From Tritonibacter litoralis (GTDB lineage: Bacteria; Pseudomonadota; Alphaproteobacteria; Rhodobacterales; Rhodobacteraceae), in contig NZ_WIBF01000001.1 of assembly GCF_009496005.1 (NCBI RefSeq), positions 496,001-560,000 of the forward strand: a DNA stretch of 64,000 bases, read 5' to 3'. Positions 16,809 through 24,421 of this stretch are shown here, one piece after another (positions within the stretch are counted from its first letter, which is position 1; every line of letters begins with the position of its first letter). The position numbers and the translations under genes are program-made. The notes below the pieces were generated by a model. It saw only the letters and a program-made list of their open reading frames with translations, ran no database searches and was not told the DNA's origin.

Positions 16809-17393
16809 AGGTCCTTGATGCGCCGCCCGCGCGCAACGCGGTCCCGTCTCTGATCAACGGGGTGCAAATGGTCGGGGGGGCGTCTGGTCTGGGCGATCGT
16901 CTGCGGCGCAGTATAAAGCGCAGCCTGGGCCGTTTCGGTCCCCAGCGGTACTGCCTCTATGCTCTTCGCTCGCGCGCGCGTCATCGCGTTTCTTCTCCGA
17001 CAGGTGCTCCAAACATCTGGGCCCTGCCATTCATTGCCTGGGCCAACATGTTGGCTCCAGGTGCTTTACCGCTTCGCACATTGCGAAGCTTATCACTCTG
17101 CTTTTGCTTTCTCGGCTGTGGCCGGACAAAAGCCAAAAGCAGCGAATCTCATCTCAGGGGGAGCTCTCAGTAAGCTCAGCCCCATTTTTCCAACATAAGA
17201 CCTGTGGATAGGTAATGACAATGGACATTCGTCACAGGACCCTGCGAAACCCACGCATTCCATATAAATTTAAAGAAAACACTAATTTGTTGATGTTTAT
17301 CTGGCCTAATCTTGCGCCGCGCTGCCGGATCGCGAACCAAGACCACCGAAATCGACCACCAGATGGGTGAGCGATTGCGCCCAATTGCGAAGG
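16809..17393. other. 585-base intergenic region upstream of rne
   Basis: No convincing coding region lies here; the open frames show no family motif or good start. The part nearest rne (16809-17040) is GC-rich and probably transcribed as rne leader. A cluster of inverted repeats follows (17042-17190), then an AT-rich patch (about 17255-17300) that could hold the rne promoter on the minus strand. The region beyond belongs to the 3' flank of the HAD gene. Confidence 0.5.
17040..17190 (+). ncRNA. Candidate structured RNA (small RNA or rne leader element)
   Basis: Four inverted repeats lie in 150 bases. GCCAACATGTTGGC is a perfect palindrome (17042-17055). GCTTCGCA and TGCGAAGC form a perfect eight-base hairpin with a three-base loop (17071-17089). 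CTGCTTTTG pairs with CAAAAGCAG (17098-17106 and 17134-17142). GGGG-GAGCT pairs with AGCTC-AG-CCCC and is followed by ATTTTT (17157-17189), which resembles a terminator on the plus strand. Either a small RNA reads rightward, or the same DNA forms hairpins in the rne 5' leader on the minus strand. Strand and function are inference. Confidence 0.35.
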
Positions 17394-18077
17394 CTAAACC
17401 GACAGAGACGCGCGCAGGCGCGCCATTTCGTCTTCGGCCAGGGACACCGCATGGTGGAGGGTTTCTGCAAACATCTGCCCCACCTCGGCAAACGGGCGGT
17501 CACTTGGGCGCAGATCCGGAACCTGAACCGCCAGGCAGCCCGCCTTGGCCGCAGCTGTGACACCGGGGTCGCTGTCTTCAAAGGCCGCGCAGTGTTTTGG
17601 ATCAAACCCAAAGCGCGCAGCCGCCTCGCGATACGGCGCAGGGTCAGGTTTGTTGGCTGAGACTTCGTCCCCCCCAAGCACAAACTGAAAGTGATCCAGC
17701 AAACCCGCCTGTTCGAGATGGCTGCGCGCACTATCCCCTTTGGTCGAGGTTACCACCGCCATTTCCGCACCTTTTTCGCGCAGCCGAGCCAGTGTGTCCC
17801 GAACGGTTGGGCGCACGGGCATCCCTTGGGCCAGCTTAGCCTCGATCAGCTCAACCACCCGCGTTTCAAAGGCCGAAACGCTGATATCAGGTTCAAGGAC
17901 AGCGGCCATGCGTCGCCCGCTTTCAGCCCCCGAATGACCCACCAGGCTCAAATAGAGCGTATGGGCCTGCCCCTCTTTGAGGCCAAACGCGGTGCCGCAT
18001 TCCTCAAATGCATTGAGATAGACCCGCTCGGTATCGAGCAACAGCCCATCCATATCAAATAGAAATGCAGCAGGCAT
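17394..18077 (-). CDS. HAD-superfamily phosphatase (phosphoglycolate-phosphatase/beta-phosphoglucomutase-like)
   Basis: A 227-residue HAD hydrolase with motif I FLFDMDGLLLDTE (nucleophile Asp9), motif II VVTSTKGDS, and motifs III and IV in GGDEVSANKPDPAPY and CAAFEDSDPGV. An alpha-helical cap follows motif I, as in subfamily IA. The ATG at 18077 has GGGAG upstream; the frame is open for 38 more codons but lacks support there. Substrate cannot be assigned: a sugar phosphate or phosphoglycolate is typical. It is probably last in the dctB-dctD transcript, 41 bases after dctD. Confidence 0.85.
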   Translation of the reverse strand: MPAAFLFDMDGLLLDTERVYLNAFEECGTAFGLKEGQAHTLYLSLVGHSGAESGRRMAAVLEPDISVSAFETRVVELIEAKLAQGMPVRPTVRDTLARLREKGAEMAVVTSTKGDSARSHLEQAGLLDHFQFVLGGDEVSANKPDPAPYREAAARFGFDPKHCAAFEDSDPGVTAAAKAGCLAVQVPDLRPSDRPFAEVGQMFAETLHHAVSLAEDEMARLRASLSV

Positions 18078-18118
18078 GCGCTGCTCCCGGCAAATTAAAA
18101 GGCTCCAATAGCTTGTGC

Positions 18119-19456
18119 TTAACCCAGATAGTCCGCCCGCTGAAGACCATATTTGGCCATTTTCTCGTTCAGGGTCCGGCGCGGCAAGCACAGCTCTTCC
18201 ATCACGCTTGAGATCGAGCCCTTGTGACGGCGCATGGTGTTGTCAATCAGCATCCGTTCAAAAGCTTCAACATATTCCTTAAGCGGCTTGCCTTCGGTGG
18301 TCATCACTGGCTGCATCTCTTCGTGATCGGACATCAACAAGGACGCAATGGTGCCTGAGCCCCGGCGCGACTGCAAAACGGCGCGTTCCGCGATATTGAT
18401 CAGCTGACGCACATTTCCAGGCCAAGGCGCCTGCAAAAGCTGCGCTGCCTCCTGCGCGGTGACCTGCGGTGTGTCGCAGCCATATTCCTCGGCAAACTGT
18501 TCGCTCAGACGGGTGAACAGTGTCAGGATATCTTCTCCACGCTGACGCAAAGGCGGAACCGTGATCCGCAGTGCGGCCAGACGATAAAACAGATCCGGGC
18601 GCAGGATATCCTCGCAGGTCTTGCCGGCTTCCTGAAGGTTGGAAATGCCGACAATCCGCGTCTCCCCCGGAATGCCCTGTTCGTTGATCACATTCAACAG
18701 CTTGGCCTGCAAGGCCTCGCTCAGCGCATCGATGTCTTCCAGAACCAACGTACCACCGCGCGCTTCTTCCATCGCGGGCAACATGCTGTCTTCGGGCAGC
18801 ATCGGGCCAAACAGCCGTTTGGCCAACGCGTCCTCTTCAAAGGCGGCGCAAGAGATCAGAACGAACTTCTTCCCGGCGCGGCTCCCAACCGCATGCAGCG
18901 CATGGGCAACCAAGGTCTTGCCGGTGCCGGTCTCCCCGTCAATCAGCACATGACCATCAGCCTGCCCAAGATCCAGAATGTCTTCACGCAGCCGTTCCAT
19001 CACCGGGCTGGAGCCGATCAACTTTTTCATAATCTGGCCGCCATCAGACAGTTCGCGCCGCAGTGCGCGGTTGTCCAGCGTCAGGCGGCGGGCGTTGCTG
19101 GCTTTTTTGGCCAGTTCCGACATGCGATCCGGGTTAAAGGGTTTTTCCAGGAAATCAAACGCACCAACGCGCATCGCCTCAACCGCCATTGGCACATCAC
19201 CGTGGCCAGTGATCATAATCACCGGCAGCGCGCTGTCATTGCCCATCAGTTTCTTCAGAAACTGCATACCGTCCATGCCGGGCATCTTGATGTCGCTGAT
19301 GACAATACCCGGATAGTCGGGGCCCAATTCCTTGAGCGCATCTTCAGCGCTGGCAAAGGTCTCGGTGTCATAGCCAGACAGGGCCAGCCATTGGCTGATT
19401 GACTGGCGCATGTCCTTTTCATCATCGACAATCGCAATCTTCATGGCCTGTGCCAT
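18119..19456 (-). CDS. dctD: DctD-like response regulator with AAA+ domain lacking GAFTGA
   Basis: A 445-residue NtrC-family regulator. The receiver domain (residues 1-120) has phospho-acceptor Asp55 in IVISDIKMPGMDG. The AAA+ domain has Walker A GETGTGKT (174-181), a Walker B-like GGTLVLEDID (234-243) and the arginine segment RPDLFYRLAALRI. A Fis-type HTH closes the protein (SISSVMEELCLPRRTLNEKM). The sigma-54 contact loop that normally reads GAFTGA is replaced by LFGPMLPEDSMLPAM (about 215-229), so classic sigma-54 activation is doubtful. It lies 24 bases downstream of its kinase gene. The name rests on its pairing with a DctB-like kinase. Confidence 0.85.
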   Translation of the reverse strand: MAQAMKIAIVDDEKDMRQSISQWLALSGYDTETFASAEDALKELGPDYPGIVISDIKMPGMDGMQFLKKLMGNDSALPVIMITGHGDVPMAVEAMRVGAFDFLEKPFNPDRMSELAKKASNARRLTLDNRALRRELSDGGQIMKKLIGSSPVMERLREDILDLGQADGHVLIDGETGTGKTLVAHALHAVGSRAGKKFVLISCAAFEEDALAKRLFGPMLPEDSMLPAMEEARGGTLVLEDIDALSEALQAKLLNVINEQGIPGETRIVGISNLQEAGKTCEDILRPDLFYRLAALRITVPPLRQRGEDILTLFTRLSEQFAEEYGCDTPQVTAQEAAQLLQAPWPGNVRQLINIAERAVLQSRRGSGTIASLLMSDHEEMQPVMTTEGKPLKEYVEAFERMLIDNTMRRHKGSISSVMEELCLPRRTLNEKMAKYGLQRADYLG

Positions 19457-19480
19457 TTCGCGCCTTCCTTTCTGTTGCCG

Positions 19481-21253
19481 CTATTCTGCGGCTTCGATCC
19501 CATCCAAGAGGATCGGCAATTGCATCTCGAACACGGCGCCACCGGTTTCCCCGTTGCGCGCCGTAAGCCTCCCCCCTAGGTCGTTCACGATCCCAGAGGA
19601 GATGGCAAGCCCCAGTCCCACGCCCTCACCCGCCTGTTTGGTGGTGTAAAAGGGCTCAAACAGGTTGTCATAGTCGGTAATCCCGGTGCCATTGTCGCGC
19701 ACCGCAAGGGTTGCGGTTTCCCCGGCCGCTAGGATGATTTCGACCTCGGGATCTTCAACCGATTTGGTCGCATCAATGGCATTGCGCAACAGGTTCACCA
19801 TGACCTGTTCAATGCGCATCTGATCCCCCATCACCAGCACCGGGTTTTCAGGCAAGATCCGGCTGATTTTCACATGACGCTCCCGCAGCTGCGGTTCCAT
19901 CATCGACAAGGATGACGCAAGCGCATCGCCCAAGTTTACAGGGCTAAACGTGTCACCCCCCTTGCGCGCATAGGACTTGAGCTGACGGGTAATGGCCCCC
20001 ATCCGCCCGATCAGATCATCAATCCGCCCAAAGGATGCCAAGGCTTCATCAGGGCGGTTGCGATTGAGTAAAAGCCGCGCCCCTGCCAGATAGGTTTTCA
20101 TCGCCGCCAAGGGCTGGTTCAATTCGTGGCTGACCGCCGCCGACATCTCACCCAAGGCCGCCAGTTTTGAGCTTTGAGCAAGGCTTTGTTCCGCCACTTC
20201 AAGGCTTTGCTGCATGCGTTCGCGTTCGGCAATTTCCCGCTGCAAGCGGCTGTTCAATACGCGAAGCTCTGCCGACTCTCGCTGGAACAAAGCCATCCGC
20301 AGCGCTGTCTTTCGACTGAGCGCATAGAAGGCCAAGGCCAGCAACAGCGCGAATCCCATGATTTCCAACGCCAGAACCGCATTCACCTTCTCCCGGATCG
20401 AGGCATAGGTGGTGAAACTGGTCATCCGCCAGCCGCGAAACGGGATCCGACTTTCCAGCCGCATCACCGCCTCCCCCTGCAGATACGCATCGGGTGGCAG
20501 CACGGTCCAATCGGTGGTGGCCCGGATCGCCCGTTGGATCGCCCCTTCGGGCGTCTGCAGTTTCAACGCATCCCCCTCGGAAAGACCACGCCACCGGGAT
20601 TCGGTGGCCAACACAATGGTGCCGGTGCTGTCACTCACCATGACCGCATCCGAAATCCCGGCCCAGGCGCGCTCGAATTTCTGCAGATCGACCTCGACAA
20701 CAATCGCCCCCAGAACCCCCGAGGCATCCACCACCCGCCGTGAATAGGTAAAGCGATAGCCCGCGACCTCACGCGGAATGACCGAGAACACGGTCGACTT
20801 CGAACGCACCGCATCGATGAAATAAGGTGCCGTGCGGTGGGTTTCCCCCAATCGGTTCCGGTCCGTGGCCGCCACAGTGCGCCCGTCCTGATCCAGCAAA
20901 AAAATCGACGCCGCGCCGATTTCTTCCACAAAAGAAATCAGACGCTGCGTTGACAGGGAGAAATCATTGGATTGCAACGCCGAGATCAAAGCCTGATCCC
21001 GCGCCAGCAGCTGCGGAACAATCGCGTGCCGACGTAACTCGCTGACAAGGTTGCCAGAATAAAGCGCCAGACGCAGTTCCGCCCGGTTGCGGGTGGTCTC
21101 TGTAAACCGGTGGGTCAGGCTGCGATTGGTGACCCAAATTGTTGCAGCCCCTGCCAGGACAAACAGGAACAACACCAGGCGCACCCGCCAGGAAATGGTT
21201 CGCAAGCGGGCCCGGGCCCGCTTGGGCGTTTTGCGTGAGGGCGTGTCAGACAT
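19481..21253 (-). CDS. dctB: DctB-like sensor histidine kinase
   Basis: A 590-residue inner-membrane kinase. One membrane segment (about residues 25-43) leads into a large periplasmic double-Cache-type sensor (about 44-290) with FLLDQDGRTVAATDRNRLGE. A second segment lies near 297-315, then a coiled coil. The H box is AAVSHELNQPLAAMKTYLAGA, and the ATPase domain has VNLLRNAIDAT and GVGLGLAISSGIVNDLGG. This layout and H box match DctB, the C4-dicarboxylate sensor of DctD. No dctPQM transporter genes are nearby, so the ligand is inferred. It heads the dctB-dctD-HAD run. Confidence 0.87.
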   Translation of the reverse strand: MSDTPSRKTPKRARARLRTISWRVRLVLFLFVLAGAATIWVTNRSLTHRFTETTRNRAELRLALYSGNLVSELRRHAIVPQLLARDQALISALQSNDFSLSTQRLISFVEEIGAASIFLLDQDGRTVAATDRNRLGETHRTAPYFIDAVRSKSTVFSVIPREVAGYRFTYSRRVVDASGVLGAIVVEVDLQKFERAWAGISDAVMVSDSTGTIVLATESRWRGLSEGDALKLQTPEGAIQRAIRATTDWTVLPPDAYLQGEAVMRLESRIPFRGWRMTSFTTYASIREKVNAVLALEIMGFALLLALAFYALSRKTALRMALFQRESAELRVLNSRLQREIAERERMQQSLEVAEQSLAQSSKLAALGEMSAAVSHELNQPLAAMKTYLAGARLLLNRNRPDEALASFGRIDDLIGRMGAITRQLKSYARKGGDTFSPVNLGDALASSLSMMEPQLRERHVKISRILPENPVLVMGDQMRIEQVMVNLLRNAIDATKSVEDPEVEIILAAGETATLAVRDNGTGITDYDNLFEPFYTTKQAGEGVGLGLAISSGIVNDLGGRLTARNGETGGAVFEMQLPILLDGIEAAE

Positions 21254-21289
21254 ATGCTGATTTTATGCGCCGCCCTCACACAGTACAAG

Positions 21290-21961
21290 TCAGGCTTCTG
21301 CGACCATCCCGGCCAGTGCGCGGAACATCGCCGCGCCATCGGTGCCGCCGTGGCCTTCATCCGCCGCCCGTTCCGGGTGCGGCATCATTCCCAGCACGCG
21401 ACGGTTCTCAGACAGGATGCCCGCGATATCGTCACGCGACCCGTTTGGGTTGTCACCATAGGTAAAGGCGATCCTGTCTTGGTCCTTCAGCGCGGCCAAT
21501 GTCGCATCATCCGCAAAGTAATTGCCATCATGATGCGCAATCGGCACCCCAATGACATCACCCGCCGCATAGCCTTGGGTAAAGACGCTGTCAGCGGTTG
21601 CAACCTTCAGATCCACCGTTTTGCAGATGTACTTCAGACCGGCATTGCGCAGCAACGCCCCCGGCAGGATGCCGGTTTCCGTCAGCACCTGAAACCCGTT
21701 GCAGACACCCAGTGCATAGCCGCCACGTGCGGTATGCTCTGCCAAGGCCTTGCAGATCGGCGATTGCGCCGCAATGGCACCGCAGCGCAGATAATCGCCA
21801 TAGGAGAAGCCACCAGGAACCCCCACGATATCAACACCTTCGGGCAGCGCGCTGTCCTTGTGCCAGACCATGGAAACATCGAACCCGGCCTGCTCGAACG
21901 CAACCGCCAGATCGCGGTCGCAGTTGGAGCCCGGGAATACAAGAACCGCCGCCTTCATCAC
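21290..21961 (-). CDS. purQ: Phosphoribosylformylglycinamidine synthase subunit PurQ
   Basis: The glutaminase subunit of FGAM synthase in purine synthesis supplies ammonia to PurL. The 223-residue class I amidotransferase has its nucleophile in [11 protein letters not shown] and the His-Glu pair in [11 protein letters not shown]. The N-terminus [16 protein letters not shown] is characteristic. Its ATG overlaps the purS stop by four bases. purL is not in this window. Confidence 0.96.
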   Translation of the reverse strand: MMKAAVLVFPGSNCDRDLAVAFEQAGFDVSMVWHKDSALPEGVDIVGVPGGFSYGDYLRCGAIAAQSPICKALAEHTARGGYALGVCNGFQVLTETGILPGALLRNAGLKYICKTVDLKVATADSVFTQGYAAGDVIGVPIAHHDGNYFADDATLAALKDQDRIAFTYGDNPNGSRDDIAGILSENRRVLGMMPHPERAADEGHGGTDGAAMFRALAGMVAEA

Positions 21962-22188
21962 TGAATCTCGATGCTGTAGGATTCAATCACGGTATTCGCG
22001 AGAAGTTTTTCGCACATCTCGGTCACATCCGCCTCGGTTGCGCCGTCTGCCAGATCCAGATCGATCACCTTGCCCTGACGCACGCCTTCGACCTTATCAA
22101 ACCCCAAGGCTCCCAGCGCGTGACGAACGGCTTCGCCCTGCGGATCCAGAACCCCGTTTTTCAGCATCACATGCACCCGTGCTTTCAT
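21958..22188 (-). CDS. purS: Phosphoribosylformylglycinamidine synthase subunit PurS
   Basis: A 76-residue small subunit that bridges PurQ and PurL in the three-part FGAM synthase of alphaproteobacteria and Gram-positives. It begins [20 protein letters not shown] and continues [20 protein letters not shown], the standard PurS pattern. It is coupled to purQ by a four-base overlap and lies about 110 bases downstream of purC. Confidence 0.95.
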   Translation of the reverse strand: MKARVHVMLKNGVLDPQGEAVRHALGALGFDKVEGVRQGKVIDLDLADGATEADVTEMCEKLLANTVIESYSIEIQ

Positions 22189-22297
22189 CGCGTTTTCCTT
22201 TGGCTATCCAGCGCGCCGGTCGGCTCGGCGACCGGGCTTTCATCTTTTCAAAAATACTTAGAACCCCGCCAGTCCGTACGGGCGGCAAGGTTATGGC

Positions 22298-23059
22298 TCA
22301 GTTCACCAGCGTTGGCTTACCCGAGGCTGGCGGATTATTCGGCATCACGCCCAGACGCCGTGCAACCTCGCTGTAGGCATCGGTCAGGCTGCCCAGATCG
22401 CGGCGGAATACATCTTTGTCGAGCTTCTGCCCTGTTTTGATGTCCCACAGACGGCAGCTGTCAGGGCTAATCTCATCGGCAATGACCAGGCGCTGGAAAT
22501 CACCTTCATAGACGCGGCCGATCTCGATCTTGAAATCCACCAGACGAATCCCGACAGCCAGAAAGATGCCAGACATGAAGTCATTCACCCGCAGGGCCAG
22601 GCTCAGAATATCGTCCATATCCTGCTGGCTGGCCCAGCCAAAAGCTGCGATATGCTCTTCAGTAACCAGCGGGTCGCCCAGCGCATCGTCCTTATAGCAA
22701 TATTCCACAATCGGGCGCGGCAGCTGTGTGCCTTCGTCGATGCCCAGACGTTTGGACATGGACCCGGCCGCATAATTGCGCACGATCACTTCCAGCGGCA
22801 CAATCTCGCAGCTGCGCACCAGCTGTTCGCGCATATTCAGACGCTTCAGGAAGTGGGTCGGCACACCGATCTGGCCCAGGCCGAGCATAAAGAATTCGCT
22901 CAGGATATTGTTCAATACCCCTTTGCCCTCGATGATGTCGTGCTTTTCGGCATTAAACGCGGTGGCGTCATCCTTGAAGTACTGGACGATCGTACCTGGC
23001 TCAGGGCCTTCGTACAAAGTCTTTGCCTTACCTTCATAGATCTTTTTGCGACGCGCCAT
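22298..23059 (-). CDS. purC: Phosphoribosylaminoimidazole-succinocarboxamide synthase
   Basis: SAICAR synthase of purine biosynthesis, 253 residues, ATP-dependent ligation of aspartate to CAIR. Motifs: [18 protein letters not shown] near the N-terminus, [20 protein letters not shown] in the middle, and VDFKIEIGR followed by [15 protein letters not shown]. It leads the purC-purS-purQ cluster on the minus strand. The 290 bases upstream, towards the zeta-subunit gene, hold no gene that I can see and probably carry divergent promoters. Confidence 0.97.
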   Translation of the reverse strand: MARRKKIYEGKAKTLYEGPEPGTIVQYFKDDATAFNAEKHDIIEGKGVLNNILSEFFMLGLGQIGVPTHFLKRLNMREQLVRSCEIVPLEVIVRNYAAGSMSKRLGIDEGTQLPRPIVEYCYKDDALGDPLVTEEHIAAFGWASQQDMDDILSLALRVNDFMSGIFLAVGIRLVDFKIEIGRVYEGDFQRLVIADEISPDSCRLWDIKTGQKLDKDVFRRDLGSLTDAYSEVARRLGVMPNNPPASGKPTLVN

Positions 23060-23352
23060 GGAGAGCCTTTCGGGGTTGAACTAACGGGAATCTTTGCCCG
23101 GTTGGGGCTCTCATAGTGCAACCCCTCGCCTATCGCAAGATTTCCAGAGACACCACAGGCAGCTTCTCGGCCGTACTCTCGGCTCTTTCTGTCGAAACCC
23201 GAATAGTAGAAACGCCGACATTTTAAAATAGATTAACAAGTCAGAGAGCCTCGTAAAGCTTTTGCGCGTCCCAAATTGGTCTGTCGCCAAGACAACAGGG
23301 GCTGCGGGAGGTGATCATAAAATTACGAATTTTGGAAAACTGGAGGAGATAC

Positions 23353-23682
23353 ATGACAACCTTTGACGACCGCGAAGCCGCGTTTGAAAACAAGTTCGCC
23401 CATGATGAAACAATGAAATTCGCCGCAACCGCCCGCGCCTGCAAACGGGTTGCCCTGTGGGTGGCGCGCTGTTTGGGGATGGGACGTGAAGACGCTGAAA
23501 ACTATGCACAAAACCTGATGATGGACGACATTCATGAGGCCGGACATTCCGATTTCATGGCCCGCCTGCGGCAGGATCTGCGCGGCCGCATACCGGATGC
23601 GGATCTGCACCGCAAAATGGATGAGGAGCTGGCAACGGCTATGGATGAAATCCAGTCAGATCCATCGCTGAACCCGGCCTGA
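23353..23682 (+). CDS. DUF1476 protein, F1-ATPase zeta-subunit type (copy 1)
   Basis: A 109-residue helical protein of the DUF1476 family. The Paracoccus denitrificans member is the zeta subunit, an inhibitor of ATP hydrolysis by F1Fo-ATP synthase. The N-terminal inhibitory segment is conserved (MTTFDDREAAFENKFAHDE). The middle differs from the usual form (FAATARACKRVALWVARCL where the family has roughly FKAEARRNKLLGLW). A strong GGAGGAG ribosome site lies 5 bases before the ATG. A second copy begins 225 bases downstream on the same strand. Confidence 0.88.
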   Translation: MTTFDDREAAFENKFAHDETMKFAATARACKRVALWVARCLGMGREDAENYAQNLMMDDIHEAGHSDFMARLRQDLRGRIPDADLHRKMDEELATAMDEIQSDPSLNPA

Positions 23683-23906
23683 GGCTGAAACAGACTTATT
23701 TCCAAAGGCAGATATAAACCAACTGTTAACCGCCATCACGATCAACAATGTCTTTACTTACCTTTCTGCCTTATAAACCTTTTCAGACATTCGGTTGATC
23801 CGGCAGAAGTCTGACCCTGGTCTGGTGCTGCGCGACAAAGTCCACACACAAAACGACCCTCAGGGCATGTCCCGATTGTTGCTATGGGAAAAGCACAGGT
23901 GACCAA

Positions 23907-24224
23907 ATGACATTGTTTGTAGACCGTAAGAAAGCCTTCGAAGCCAAATTCGTCCACGATGCAAATTTGGACTTCAAAACCGAAGCCCGCCGCAACAAGC
24001 TGTTGGGCGCTTGGGTTTCAGAACAACTTGAACTGACCGGCACGGCGCATGAGGAATTGGTGTCCTCTTATGCGGTATCCGGCGTTTTACCCCGTGACAC
24101 GCATTGCATCCTTGCCAAAGCCGCGGCGGATCTGAAGGACCATGCCTCTGTTGATGTGATCGAAGCCAAACTTGGTGAGCTGACAGCCGTTGCGCGGCAA
24201 CAGATCCAAGCCACGTTGGACTGA
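23907..24224 (+). CDS. DUF1476 protein, F1-ATPase zeta-subunit type (copy 2)
   Basis: A 105-residue paralogue of the preceding gene. It begins MTLFVDRKKAFEAKFVHDAN and keeps the usual FKTEARRNKLLGAWVSEQL, which copy 1 lacks. Its C-terminal half (SSYAVSGVLPRDTHCILAKA) is more divergent than copy 1. AGGTGA precedes the ATG. The two copies thus preserve different parts of the family pattern. This suggests duplication with split roles, for example one true ATPase inhibitor and one regulatory variant; that is inference. Confidence 0.85.
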   Translation: MTLFVDRKKAFEAKFVHDANLDFKTEARRNKLLGAWVSEQLELTGTAHEELVSSYAVSGVLPRDTHCILAKAAADLKDHASVDVIEAKLGELTAVARQQIQATLD

Positions 24225-24269
24225 CGCAATAAACCGCCCCTGCCTTGATCGGGCACGCCTGATAAATCC

Positions 24270-24319
24270 AACGCAAACCAAAATCCCGTCATCCCGCAAG
24301 GGTGGCGGGATTTGCGTTA
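24270..24319. terminator. Hairpin, possible terminator after the second DUF1476 gene
   Basis: AATCCCG pairs with CGGGATT, extended by AACGCA with TGCGTT, and an inner CCC-GCAA-GGG hairpin sits in the loop. There is no T run, so termination would be weak or Rho-assisted. Confidence 0.4.
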
Positions 24320-24421
24320 ATTAAGCAAAATCCGTGGTTTATTTCCATTATCGGTTAACCGATCTGCAAGTCAAAGCTGCCTACCCTAGACGATGAATAT
24401 GTGGGTGACATAGGGGGCATT

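Noticed and set aside
16862-17173. Plus-strand frame of 103 codons upstream of rne
   Set aside because: Covers the hairpin cluster, has no supported start and no protein-like features.
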